DNA of 64,000 nt from Pseudomonadota bacterium (lineage in GTDB: Bacteria > Pseudomonadota > Alphaproteobacteria > Rhodobacterales > Rhodobacteraceae): assembly GCA_020161655.1 (NCBI GenBank), contig JAIUPC010000007.1, forward strand, positions 1-64,000, read 5' to 3'. Under the pieces are notes generated by a model. That model was given only the letters and a program-made list of their open reading frames with translations, had not been told where the DNA came from and searched no databases. Below are positions 25,434 to 34,250 of this stretch, piece by piece (position 1 is the first letter of the stretch; the number at the start of each line of letters is the position of its first letter). A program made the translations under genes and the position numbers.

Positions 25434-26723
25434 ATGCCCGAACCCTTGCGTCTTGGCGTGGCTGGCCTTGGCACGGTTGGCATCGGCACCGTGAAGATCG
25501 TCCAGCAACATGCGGCCCTGATCCAGCGCCGCACCGGTCGCCCGATCGTGATCACCGCCGTTTCCGCCCGCAACCGCACCAAGAACCGCGATGCCGACCT
25601 TTCCTGCTATGCCTGGGAAGATGATCCGGTCGCCCTCGCCCGGCGAGACGACATCGACGTTTTCGTCGAGTTGATGGGCGGTGCCGACGGCTCCGCGCTC
25701 GACGCGACCCGCGCCGCCATCGCCACTGGCAAGGACGTGGTGACTGCCAACAAGGCGATGCTCGCCCTTCACGGGCAAGCCTTGGCTGAAGCCGCCGAGG
25801 CGAAGGGCCACGTGATCCGCTTCGAGGCGGCGGTGGCGGGCGGCATCCCGGTCGTCAAGGCGCTGACCGAGGGGCTTGCCGGCAACGACATTCGCCGGGT
25901 CATGGGCGTGATGAACGGCACCTGCAACTATATCCTGACGCGGATGGAAAGCGCCGGCCTTCCTTACGCCGAGGTCTTCGAGGAAGCCCGCCAGCTTGGC
26001 TATCTTGAGGCCGATCCCAATCTCGACGTCGGCGGCATCGACGCAGGCCACAAGCTGAGCCTTCTCGCCGCCATCGCCTTCGGCACCAGGGTTTCCTTCG
26101 ATGCCGTCCGGCTTGAGGGCATCGGCCGCGTCTCCATCGACGACATCCGCCGCGCCGCCGACATGGGCTACCGCATCAAGCTTCTCGGCGTCGCGCAGAT
26201 GACGGGCCGGGGGCTTGAACAGCGGATGACGCCCTGCCTCGTCCCCGCCGACAGCCCCTTGGGCCAGTTGCAGGGCGGCACCAACATGGTGGTGATCGAG
26301 GGCGACAGCGTCGGCCAGATCGTCCTGCGCGGTGCCGGCGCCGGTGCCGGCCCGACGGCCAGCGCGGTCATGTCCGACGTGATCGAGATCGCGCGCGGCA
26401 GCCGCATCCCGACCTTCGGCCAGCCCGCCACCGACCTTGTCGAGGCGGTACCAGCCGGCACCAGCGCCCCGGCGCCGCACTACCTCAGGCTCGAACTCGC
26501 CGACAAGCCGGGTGCCTTGGCCAAGGTCGCCACGGTGCTGGGCGAGGAAGGCGTCTCCATCGACCGGATGCGGCAATACGCCCATGCCGATGCGACCGTC
26601 GCACCGGTGCTGATCGTCACCCACAAGACCGCCCGCGACGCCATCGACCACGCCCTGAGCCGCCTGCCCGCCACCGGCGTCCTCATCGGCGAGCCGGTCG
26701 CAATCCGCATCGAAAGCGTGTGA
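25434..26723 (+). CDS. hom: Homoserine dehydrogenase
   Basis: The 429-aa enzyme reduces aspartate semialdehyde to homoserine on the way to threonine and methionine. The NAD(P) site GVAGLGTVG lies at residues 8-16; the catalytic domain includes GVMNGTCNYILTRM and EADPNLDVGGIDAGHKLSLL with the catalytic lysine, and an ACT domain forms the C terminus (RLELADKPGALAKVATVLGE). Started at 25434 after a GGAG site; the longer frame adds unrelated residues. It stands before glpX and recJ. Confidence 0.96.
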   Translation: MPEPLRLGVAGLGTVGIGTVKIVQQHAALIQRRTGRPIVITAVSARNRTKNRDADLSCYAWEDDPVALARRDDIDVFVELMGGADGSALDATRAAIATGKDVVTANKAMLALHGQALAEAAEAKGHVIRFEAAVAGGIPVVKALTEGLAGNDIRRVMGVMNGTCNYILTRMESAGLPYAEVFEEARQLGYLEADPNLDVGGIDAGHKLSLLAAIAFGTRVSFDAVRLEGIGRVSIDDIRRAADMGYRIKLLGVAQMTGRGLEQRMTPCLVPADSPLGQLQGGTNMVVIEGDSVGQIVLRGAGAGAGPTASAVMSDVIEIARGSRIPTFGQPATDLVEAVPAGTSAPAPHYLRLELADKPGALAKVATVLGEEGVSIDRMRQYAHADATVAPVLIVTHKTARDAIDHALSRLPATGVLIGEPVAIRIESV

Positions 26724-26807
26724 GCGCAACCATCGTCCGAAGCGCTTGCCGCCTTGCATCCCCCCGGCTATTTGAGAAGTAACAGCCGGATATCAGGAGA
26801 GCCACGA

Positions 26808-27773
26808 ATGGCCGACGTCAAGGAATTCCAGGATCGCATGCTCTCTCTCGGCCTCGCCCGCGTCAGCGAGGCCGCGGCCCATGCCTCGGCGCGGCTGATC
26901 GGGCGCGGTGACGAAAAGGCCGCCGACCAGGCGGCGGTCAACGCCATGCGCGAACAGCTCAATCTTCTCGACATCAAGGGCGTCGTGGTCATCGGCGAGG
27001 GCGAGCGCGACGAGGCACCGATGCTCTACATCGGCGAAGAGGTCGGTTCGGGCAACGGGCCGGCCGTGGACATCGCGCTCGATCCGCTGGAAGGCACCAC
27101 CCTGACCGCGAAGGACATGCCGAACGCGCTGACCGTCATCGCCATGGCCCCGCGCGGCACGCTTCTGCATGCGCCCGACGTCTACATGGACAAGCTTGCC
27201 GTCGGTCCCGGCCTGCCGAAGAATGTCGTCAGCCTTGAGATGTCCCCCTCCGAGCGCATCAGGGCGCTGGCGAAGGCGAAGAACTGCGCCCCCGGCGACA
27301 TTACCGTCTGCATCCTCGAACGGCCCCGGCACGAGGAAATGGTGGCCGAGGTCCGCTCCACCGGCGCTGCGATCCGGCTCATCACCGATGGTGACGTGGC
27401 CGGCGTGATCCACTGCGCCGAAAGCGAGATCACCGGCATCGACATGTACATGGGTTCGGGCGGTGCGCCGGAAGGCGTGCTTGCGGCTTCGGCGCTGAAA
27501 TGCATGGGCGGCCAGATGTGGGGCCGGCTATTGTTCCGCAACGACGACGAGCGCGGACGCGCGGCGAAGGCGGGGATCAAGGACCTGAACCGGGTCTATT
27601 CGCGCGACGAGATGGTGACGGGCGAGGTGATCTTTGCCGCGACCGGCGTGACCAACGGCTCGATCCTGCGCGGTGTGCGGCGCGAGCCGCATTTCATCGA
27701 GACTGAGACGATCCTGATGCGGTCGAAGACCGGCTCGGTGCGGCGGATGCTCTACCGCAACCCGGTGCGCTGA
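26808..27773 (+). CDS. glpX: Class II fructose-1,6-bisphosphatase
   Basis: The 321-aa GlpX-type enzyme hydrolyses fructose-1,6-bisphosphate in gluconeogenesis (and in the Calvin cycle where present). DPLEGTTLTAKDMPNAL carries the metal and phosphate residues; GEGERDEAPMLYIG and GSGGAPEGVLAASALK are also characteristic. The ATG at 26808 follows a GGAG site. Located between hom and recJ on the same strand. Confidence 0.96.
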   Translation: MADVKEFQDRMLSLGLARVSEAAAHASARLIGRGDEKAADQAAVNAMREQLNLLDIKGVVVIGEGERDEAPMLYIGEEVGSGNGPAVDIALDPLEGTTLTAKDMPNALTVIAMAPRGTLLHAPDVYMDKLAVGPGLPKNVVSLEMSPSERIRALAKAKNCAPGDITVCILERPRHEEMVAEVRSTGAAIRLITDGDVAGVIHCAESEITGIDMYMGSGGAPEGVLAASALKCMGGQMWGRLLFRNDDERGRAAKAGIKDLNRVYSRDEMVTGEVIFAATGVTNGSILRGVRREPHFIETETILMRSKTGSVRRMLYRNPVR

Positions 27774-27780
27774 GATTTCG

Positions 27781-27858
27781 GGGCGCGGCGGGGGCCAGCC
27801 CCCCGCACCCCCGAGGTATTTGTGGCAAGATGAAAGCAGGGCATCCGGGAAGGGGCGC
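27781..27858 (+). repeat. Intergenic repeat, GC-rich stem plus CCCCCGAGGTATTT tail (copy 1)
   Basis: The whole glpX-recJ gap is occupied by GGGGGCCAGCCCCCC, then CACCCCCGAGGTATTT, then CAAGATGAAAGCAGGG, ending at the recJ ATG. The same arrangement appears in reverse orientation before the DUF1028 gene (46659-46729). The stem could end glpX transcription; the tail supplies the purine-rich leader of recJ. Confidence 0.6.
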
Positions 27859-29601
27859 ATGACCGCATTCCTTGGCGTCGAAGCCTCCCTCACCGGGCGG
27901 CGCTGGATCGGACCCGGGGCCGAAGTCGACCGGCAGGCCGAACGGGTTGCCCAGACCACTGGCCTAGCCCTGCCCCTCGCCCGCGTCCTCGCCGCCCGTG
28001 GCGTGGCGCCGGAGGAAGCGCGGCGCTTCCTTGATCCGCAGCTTCGCGACCTTCTGCCCGATCCGCACCGGCTGAAGGACATGGAATCGGCGGCGGCGCG
28101 GTTCCTTGCCGCCGTCCGGGCGCGCGAGCGCATTGCGGTCTTCGCCGATTACGACGTGGACGGCGGCGCCTCCGCCGCGCTCCTCATCATCTGGCTGCGG
28201 GAGATGGGGCTGGCGGCGACCCTTTATATTCCCGACCGGATTGATGAGGGCTATGGCCCGAACCCGGCGGCGATGGCGGGGCTGGCCAAGGCGCATGACC
28301 TTATCATTTGCGTCGATTGCGGCACCCTCAGCCACGAGGCCATCGCGGCGGCCAAGGGCACGGATGTCGTCGTCCTCGACCACCACCTTGGCGCGGAGAC
28401 GCTGCCCCCGGCGCTGGCGGTGGTGAACCCGAACCGACAGGATGAGACGGGCGAGCTTGGCCATCTCTGCGCCGCTGGCGTCGTCTTCCTGATGCTGGTC
28501 GAGGCCAATCGCCAGATGCGCAGCGCGGGGGCCACGGGGCCGGACCTGATGGGCCTTCTCGACCTCGTGGCGCTGGCGACGGTGGCCGATGTGGCCCCCC
28601 TGATCGGCGTCAACCGCGCCTTCGTCCGGCAAGGCTTGAAGGTCATGGCCCGGCGCGAGCGGATCGGGCTTGCCGCCCTTGCCGATGTCGCGCGGATGGA
28701 TCAGGCGCCGACGGCCTATCACCTTGGCTACATCCTTGGCCCAAGGGTCAACGCCGGCGGCCGCATCGGCGCCGCCGACCTTGGCGCACGGCTTCTTGCC
28801 ACCGCCGATCCGCATGAGGCGGCGGCGCTGGCCGAAAGGCTCGACGCGCTCAACACCGAACGGCGCGAGATCGAGAACCGGGTGCGCGAGGCGGCGCTGG
28901 CGCAGGCCGAGGCGCGCGGGATTGAGGCGCCCTTGGTCTGGGCGGCGGCGGAAGGCTGGCATCCCGGCGTCGTCGGCATCGTCGCGGCGCGGCTGAAGGA
29001 GGCGACGAACCGCCCCGCCGTGGTCATCGGGTTTGAGGGCGGCATCGGCAAGGGTTCCGGCCGGTCGGTCGAGGGCGTCGATCTTGGCGCCGCCGTACAG
29101 CGGCTGGCGGCCGAGGGGCTGCTGGTCAAGGGTGGCGGCCACCGCATGGCGGCGGGGTTGACGGTGGAGGAGCCGCAGCTGGCAGCGGCGATGGCGCGGC
29201 TGTCGGAGCTTCTCGACCGGCAGGGGGCAGCGGTGACCGGCCCCCGCGACCTGAGGGTCGATGCGCTCCTGATGCCCGGTGCCGCAAGCCGCGATCTGGT
29301 CGAGGAGATCGAGGGGGCCGGGCCCTTCGGCCAGGCCGCCCCTGCCCCGCGTTTCGCCTTCGGTTCCATGGCCATCTCCGGCGTCCGGCGGGTCGGTGAA
29401 AACCACCTGAAGATCTCCTTCAGCGACGGCGCCGGGCCGACGATCGACGCCATCGCCTTTTCCGCTTTCGACGGCCCGCTCGGCCAGCGCCTCGCGGCCC
29501 ACGGCGGCCGCCGCTTCCATCTTGCCGGGCGGCTCGAGCTCAACCACTGGCAGGGCCGCGCCCGGGTGCAGATGAAGCTCGACGATGCCGCGGAAGCCTG
29601 A
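27859..29601 (+). CDS. recJ: Single-stranded-DNA-specific exonuclease RecJ
   Basis: The 580-aa 5'-3' single-strand exonuclease acts in recombinational and mismatch repair. DHH-family motifs are visible: DYDVDGGASAALL (about residues 100-112), CVDCGT, VVVLDHHLG, and the DHHA1 region with KGGGHRMAAGLT near the C terminus. Start at 27859 (MTAFLGVE) after AAGGGG. Length is normal for alphaproteobacterial RecJ. Confidence 0.96.
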   Translation: MTAFLGVEASLTGRRWIGPGAEVDRQAERVAQTTGLALPLARVLAARGVAPEEARRFLDPQLRDLLPDPHRLKDMESAAARFLAAVRARERIAVFADYDVDGGASAALLIIWLREMGLAATLYIPDRIDEGYGPNPAAMAGLAKAHDLIICVDCGTLSHEAIAAAKGTDVVVLDHHLGAETLPPALAVVNPNRQDETGELGHLCAAGVVFLMLVEANRQMRSAGATGPDLMGLLDLVALATVADVAPLIGVNRAFVRQGLKVMARRERIGLAALADVARMDQAPTAYHLGYILGPRVNAGGRIGAADLGARLLATADPHEAAALAERLDALNTERREIENRVREAALAQAEARGIEAPLVWAAAEGWHPGVVGIVAARLKEATNRPAVVIGFEGGIGKGSGRSVEGVDLGAAVQRLAAEGLLVKGGGHRMAAGLTVEEPQLAAAMARLSELLDRQGAAVTGPRDLRVDALLMPGAASRDLVEEIEGAGPFGQAAPAPRFAFGSMAISGVRRVGENHLKISFSDGAGPTIDAIAFSAFDGPLGQRLAAHGGRRFHLAGRLELNHWQGRARVQMKLDDAAEA

Positions 29602-29635
29602 CGCAAGGCCCTGTCAAAAATGTGCAAAATCCCCC

Positions 29636-29664
29636 TTGCGAGTCAGATGCGGGTGGCCTAAACA
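29636..29664 (+). promoter_or_regulatory. Putative sigma70 promoter of tRNA-Glu
   Basis: TTGCGA at 29636-29641 and TAAACA at 29659-29664 are spaced 17 bases apart and end 18 bases before the tRNA. The position and spacing fit a stable-RNA promoter. The match to consensus is moderate. Confidence 0.5.
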
Positions 29665-29682
29665 CCCGCCCACGCCAAGTGC

Positions 29683-29757
29683 GGCCCGTTCGTCTATCGG
29701 TTAGGACACCAGGTTTTCAACCTGGGAAGAGGGGTTCGACTCCCCTACGGGCTGCCA
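29683..29757 (+). tRNA. tRNA-Glu (anticodon TTC)
   Basis: A complete cloverleaf of 75 bases with an encoded CCA end. Acceptor GGCCCGT pairs with ACGGGCT (one G-U pair), the D arm includes TATCGGTTAGGA, the anticodon stem CCAGG/CCTGG frames the TTC anticodon, and the T arm contains GGTTCGACTCC. It reads GAA/GAG glutamate codons and lies beside the second catabolic cluster, a typical integration neighbour. Confidence 0.97.
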
Positions 29758-30107
29758 GGCGCCTCTTCAGTTCAGTTTTCGCCTGAGTTCGCGGCTTTGA
29801 TCGCCCGGCGACTGACATCCATGCTGCGGCGTCGGAGTCTGCGGCGGTGTGTTGGTGCCGCGTCGGCCTGAAGCTGGCGACTGTCAGCAATGCCGCGGTC
29901 CCGATCAACGTATGGCACGCCATGGAAAAAAGGGCCTGTGACAAGACGCCAGGAACTTCGTGCAGGTTGCTTGACATCGCAGCGACTGGAGAGGCCGCCG
30001 CTGGGTTCAAGGGTGCTGCGGACCGGGCGCAAGGCGCCAAGCGGAACGGCAAGCGCTAAACACGCCGCCGTGTGATCCGCGCCACGCCGCCTCTTCGGCC
30101 AGACCCA
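29758..30107. other. Non-coding or degraded stretch behind tRNA-Glu
   Basis: About 350 bases carry no recognisable gene. Several short frames exist, for instance 29847-30059 on the plus strand, but none has a ribosome site or family resemblance. The stretch looks like decayed coding sequence at an insertion edge. I found no second copy of the tRNA 3' end in the 11 kb to the right. Confidence 0.4.
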
Positions 30108-31217
30108 TCACCACGACAGCCGCGAGGCCGACCCGACCTCGACCTCGCTTCCGGTGCGTCGCGACTGGATGGCTGCGAAGGTGAGCGCGAGGCTCTCCAG
30201 GTTTTCCCCAGCTCCGTTTACCGGCTCGGTGTCCTCTTCGATGGCGAGCAGAAGCGCACCCATTGCCCCCCGAAAGCCATCGTTGAACCAGCGGCCGGCA
30301 AGCTGTGGTCGCGCCCGGCCCGCGGCTGTTGTGAGCGTCACCTCTTGCCGGCCTAGGTCGGGGCCGTCGCTGCAAAGGCTGCCATGGGTGCCCGCGACAT
30401 AGGTCGTGTCGCGCGGGCCAAAGGCCGTGGCGCCGTCGAAGACCAGCGACGCCTGGCCCCCGTCAAGCCGAATGAGGACCTGCGCCATCAGCGGTACCGC
30501 CGCAGACTGTCCGATCGCATGACCCGCCATTGCTGAGACTCGTTGCGCCCGCTTGCCGGTGACGCTGCGCAGGAAGTCGAACCAGTGGATTCCGAAGTCG
30601 CAGAGGATCAGATCCTCGATCCTGTCGAACGGGGTTCCCGCGATCCAGCCGTGGTTCCAGTGCACCGCCGCATGAACGCTCATGACCTCTCCGACCAGTC
30701 CGGCACGGACGGCTTCGCGCATCCAGGACAGGTGCGGGGCCCAGCGGCCATTCTGGTTGACTGCGAGCTTTACGCCCTGATCTCGGGCAAGGTTCACCAG
30801 CCGCCGGCCCTCGGCAAGGTCCAGAACGAATGGCTTCTGCGACAGGACATGCTTGCCCGCCTTCAGGGCAGCCTCAAGCATCGGCAGGCGGTCGGCGGGG
30901 TGCGGCGTGATATCGACCACGTCAATGGACGGATCAGACAGAATATCCTGATAGCGGGCGGTAACCCATGCCTGGGGTGCAAACTCGGCTACCCTCTCCC
31001 GCGCTTTCCCGATCGAGCGGTTGCAGATCGCCGCAACCTCCCAACCCGCGGTCCGGTAGGCGTCAAGATGCGCTGCCACGATGCCGCCCGCACCGACCAC
31101 CCCGATGCGGGGGGCATAGTAGCGGGGCATCGGCGGCTGATAGGGCAGATCCGGCGCCGGAACCTCGGCCAAGGCCGCGGATCTCAAGGCATAATCATCG
31201 GCGTCGGGCGCGCTCAT
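30108..31217 (-). CDS. Gfo/Idh/MocA-family oxidoreductase (cluster 2, A)
   Basis: The 369-aa protein has the nucleotide motif GVVGAGGIVAAHLDAY at about 38-53 after an unusual 35-residue N-terminal extension, followed by SQKPFVLD (the EKP motif with Gln) and an IHWFDFL segment matching the family's active-site region. Started at 31217 with an ATGA overlap with the upstream oxidoreductase; the longer frame lies over that gene. Probably an NAD(P)-linked sugar or inositol dehydrogenase. It is the last gene of the minus-strand operon. Confidence 0.83.
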   Translation of the reverse strand: MSAPDADDYALRSAALAEVPAPDLPYQPPMPRYYAPRIGVVGAGGIVAAHLDAYRTAGWEVAAICNRSIGKARERVAEFAPQAWVTARYQDILSDPSIDVVDITPHPADRLPMLEAALKAGKHVLSQKPFVLDLAEGRRLVNLARDQGVKLAVNQNGRWAPHLSWMREAVRAGLVGEVMSVHAAVHWNHGWIAGTPFDRIEDLILCDFGIHWFDFLRSVTGKRAQRVSAMAGHAIGQSAAVPLMAQVLIRLDGGQASLVFDGATAFGPRDTTYVAGTHGSLCSDGPDLGRQEVTLTTAAGRARPQLAGRWFNDGFRGAMGALLLAIEEDTEPVNGAGENLESLALTFAAIQSRRTGSEVEVGSASRLSW

Positions 31218-32290
31218 TGCACCAGCGCCAGGCTGCGCTTCTCGCGCGCGGATTGCGCGGCCGTGTCGACAATGCACTGGCCGATCAGGCTGACCGCCGG
31301 GTCCAGCGGTCCGGCAAGCGGCTCGTTCCGGGCAATGCAGCTCAGGACATAGTCGATGGCATTCCGCTCGCCCACGGGCAACGGATCGACGGGAAGCGGA
31401 TGCGGTTCGGGATGCGTGCGGGTCTGTACCGTCACATGATCGGCATAGTCCCAACTTGCGATGGTTCCCTCGGTGCCGACCAGGATGAAACCGCATTTGG
31501 GCTGCGGCTGAATATCCCAGGGGTCGGTAAACGTACCCCAGCGCGTCTCCATCTTCGACAGCCCGGCCGCATAGCGGCATATGGTGATGGCGTGCTGGTC
31601 GACCTCGATCCCTGGCGTTTCATCCGTGACGCAGGTCACCTCCAGCGGCGCCTCTCCATTGCGATACCAGGTGCCGAGCGTCGCGCCGTAGCCAAGGTAG
31701 TCCAGCAGGCTCCCCCCGCCCGAAGCCCGCTTGTACCACCAGGAGCCGGGCTTCTGGCGTTCGACTTCCTCGCGGCTGACTTCGATCTTGTCGGCCAGGT
31801 GGTAAAGCGGGCCGCGGTTGCCGCCGTAGGAGTGGATCTCGATCACCTTGCCGATCATGCCTTCGTCGACCAGGCGCTTGGCGGTGGCATGCGACTGAAC
31901 CCAGCGGAGCGGCCAGTTGATGGCGAGGTATCTGCCCGTCGGTTGCATCGCCGCGATCATCGCGCGGGCATCCTTGATCGAGGCTGCGAAGGGCTTCTCG
32001 ACAAGAACATGCACGCCGTAAGACGCCAGCCGCCGGGTATAGGCCGCGTGGTCGGCCGTCGCCGCACAGAGGATAGCGAGGTCGGGCCTTGTCGTCTTCA
32101 TGCAGGTGTCGAAATCGGTGAATACATTGTGTTCGGGAATACCGAAGGCCTCAACCGCCCGCTGCATCGTGGCACGGTCGGGATCGAAGATACCGGCGAT
32201 CTCCGCCTCGGGGTGATCATGGACCAGACGCAGCAGGTCGCCCATGTGCATGTGGTCAAAGCTGATGCCGACGATGCGGAACCTTGCCAT
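31214..32290 (-). CDS. Gfo/Idh/MocA-family oxidoreductase (cluster 2, B)
   Basis: The 358-aa protein has an atypical nucleotide loop, VGISFDHMHMGDLL, in place of the usual GxGxxG. LVEKPFAAS (EKP, complete) and the C-terminal domain with GGSLLDYLGYGATL follow. The unusual loop may mean altered cofactor binding or a non-dehydrogenase function. It lies 11 bases behind the permease gene and overlaps oxidoreductase A. Confidence 0.82.
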   Translation of the reverse strand: MARFRIVGISFDHMHMGDLLRLVHDHPEAEIAGIFDPDRATMQRAVEAFGIPEHNVFTDFDTCMKTTRPDLAILCAATADHAAYTRRLASYGVHVLVEKPFAASIKDARAMIAAMQPTGRYLAINWPLRWVQSHATAKRLVDEGMIGKVIEIHSYGGNRGPLYHLADKIEVSREEVERQKPGSWWYKRASGGGSLLDYLGYGATLGTWYRNGEAPLEVTCVTDETPGIEVDQHAITICRYAAGLSKMETRWGTFTDPWDIQPQPKCGFILVGTEGTIASWDYADHVTVQTRTHPEPHPLPVDPLPVGERNAIDYVLSCIARNEPLAGPLDPAVSLIGQCIVDTAAQSAREKRSLALVQ

Positions 32291-32301
32291 GGGAAACCCT
32301 T

Positions 32302-33279
32302 TCAGCTGCGCTCGGTCAAGCGGATGAAGAGCGCGGTAACGGCGAGGATGATGAGACCGAAAAGTATGCGCCGCCCGCCCTCGGGGATCTGGAGCAGCGT
32401 CAGCATCGTGGTCAGCACGGTCAGGATCAGCGCGCCGAGGATGGTGCCGCCATAGCCGCCCCGCCCGCCGAAGATCGAGGTGCCGCCGATGACGGCAGCG
32501 GCGACGGAGGGCAGATCAAGCGGCAGGGCGAGCGACAGAGATGCGGTTTTGATCTGGCCGAGGTAGAGCATGCCGGTAACTCCGGCGATCAGGCTGGAGA
32601 GAGTGTAAAGTGTCAGGTGCACCTGCCAGACCCGCACTCCGGACAGGCGCGCCGCCTCTTCGTTCGCGCCGATGGCATAGAGCAGCCGACCGAAACCGCT
32701 GCGCCGTTGCGCCCAGATGATCAGGATGGCGAAGGGAACGAAAAGGGCGAGGCTGTTCGGCAGGCCCAGGCTGCGGCCGGTACCGAGCCAGATCAGGAAG
32801 TCGGGGATCAGCACGCCGGTCGCGATGACATAGCGCTGGTAGACCAGCAGGCACCCGGTCGCGATCAGCGCGGTTCCAAGGGTCATGATCAGGGGATGGA
32901 CCCGGCAAATGGCGACCCCGAAGCCGTTCACCAGGCCGACGAGAACTGCACAGGCCAGCGCGACGGCGATCGCCGGCGGCACGCCGGTCAGCGGCGCCAG
33001 GGTGGCGGTCATGAAAGCCGTGATGGTGGCGACGGTCCCGACAGAGAGGTCGATGCCGCCGGTCAGCATCGTCAATGTCTGGCAGGCGGCAAGCATGGCC
33101 AGCGGAATGGCGATCTTGATGGTATTCCCGGCCCAGAAGAGGCTGAGGATCGCGGGGTTCATGACCGCGAGCACCCCGATCAGCAGGAAGAGGAGGAGAG
33201 TGAGCGGCAAGAGCGGGTTGTCGGCCATCAGCCGGCCGAGTCGGGTCAGGGCGGAGGGAGCTTCGGTCATCGCCGTCAT
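32302..33279 (-). CDS. Sugar ABC transporter permease (RbsC type) 1
   Basis: The 325-aa membrane protein of the branched-chain/ribose permease family (CUT2) has about eight to ten segments. Characteristic TGGIDLSVGTV lies near residue 73 and AAAVIGGTSIFGGRGGYGGTILGAL near the end, read in parts. It overlaps the second permease gene by four bases, a frequent CUT2 arrangement with two different permeases. Confidence 0.92.
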   Translation of the reverse strand: MTAMTEAPSALTRLGRLMADNPLLPLTLLLFLLIGVLAVMNPAILSLFWAGNTIKIAIPLAMLAACQTLTMLTGGIDLSVGTVATITAFMTATLAPLTGVPPAIAVALACAVLVGLVNGFGVAICRVHPLIMTLGTALIATGCLLVYQRYVIATGVLIPDFLIWLGTGRSLGLPNSLALFVPFAILIIWAQRRSGFGRLLYAIGANEEAARLSGVRVWQVHLTLYTLSSLIAGVTGMLYLGQIKTASLSLALPLDLPSVAAAVIGGTSIFGGRGGYGGTILGALILTVLTTMLTLLQIPEGGRRILFGLIILAVTALFIRLTERS

Positions 33280-34250
33280 GCCTTGCGCCCCCGCGTTGCC
33301 AGAATTGCACCGAACATCACCACGGCGACCATGATCGTGCCTTCGATGATGGCGGCGACATTGGGATCGACCGACAGCATGGTCAGATCCATGCGCACCG
33401 TCCGCAGGATGAAGACGGCGAGTATCGGACCGAGGATGCCCCCTCTCCCGCCGCCCAGCACCACGCCGCCGAGGACCACCGCCGCGACCGAGGCCAGTAG
33501 ATACGGGCCGGGAATAGGCTCACCGATACCGGTGCTCATGGTGACCGACAGCCCGCCGAGCGCGGCAAAAAGGCCGCAGATCGCATAGGCAGCGATGCGG
33601 GTCTGCCCGACCGGCACGCCGGAGCGAAACGCGGCAAGGGGATCGCTGCCGATGGCATAGAGCCGGAGGCCCAGCTTCGACCGGCGGATCGGAACCCAGA
33701 TAAGCGCCGTGACCACCGCCAGGAAAACGACCCCGCGCGGGAGCCAGTCAGTCAGCCCTTGCGGCAGGCCGGGCAAGGCAACGCCGCCGGCCGACATCGC
33801 CCGCAGCCACGGCGCCGCGCCCCCGCCCGGCGCGTTCAGGATCAGCAATGCCACGCCCTGCCAGACGAACAGCATCGCCAGCGTCACCACGATGTCGGGC
33901 ACGCGCGTCACCACGATCAGCACACCGTTCACCGTTCCCATCGCGATGCCAAGCGCCAGGACCGCGATGACCGCAAGCAATGCCTGCCCGTCACCGGCCC
34001 CCGCCATCAGCACCGCGCCAGTAACGCTGGCAACAGCCATCATCGCAGCAACGGAGAGATCGATGCCGCCAGCGATCACCACAACCGCCATCCCGACCGT
34101 TGCCAGGGCAAAGGGCAGTGCGGCCCGCGCAAGGCTGTCGAGCCCTGTCGCGCCGAAGCCCGGCTGGATCACCTTGGTCGCCAGAAGCAGGACCGCCAGC
34201 AGCACGGCAAGGCCAAGGGTCCAGGCGTTCGCTTCGATCCAGCGCCTCAT
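33276..34250 (-). CDS. Sugar ABC transporter permease (RbsC type) 2
   Basis: The 324-aa CUT2 permease has VVIAGGIDLSVAAMMAVASV and the C-terminal LASVAAVVLGGVVLGGGRGG segment. It overlaps the ATPase gene and the other permease by four bases each. The pair probably forms a heterodimeric channel for a monosaccharide or polyol. Confidence 0.92.
   Translation of the reverse strand: MRRWIEANAWTLGLAVLLAVLLLATKVIQPGFGATGLDSLARAALPFALATVGMAVVVIAGGIDLSVAAMMAVASVTGAVLMAGAGDGQALLAVIAVLALGIAMGTVNGVLIVVTRVPDIVVTLAMLFVWQGVALLILNAPGGGAAPWLRAMSAGGVALPGLPQGLTDWLPRGVVFLAVVTALIWVPIRRSKLGLRLYAIGSDPLAAFRSGVPVGQTRIAAYAICGLFAALGGLSVTMSTGIGEPIPGPYLLASVAAVVLGGVVLGGGRGGILGPILAVFILRTVRMDLTMLSVDPNVAAIIEGTIMVAVVMFGAILATRGRKA

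Noticed and set aside
29847..30059. Small plus-strand frame behind tRNA-Glu
   Set aside because: No ribosome site, no family resemblance, and no upstream promoter. Treated as degraded sequence.
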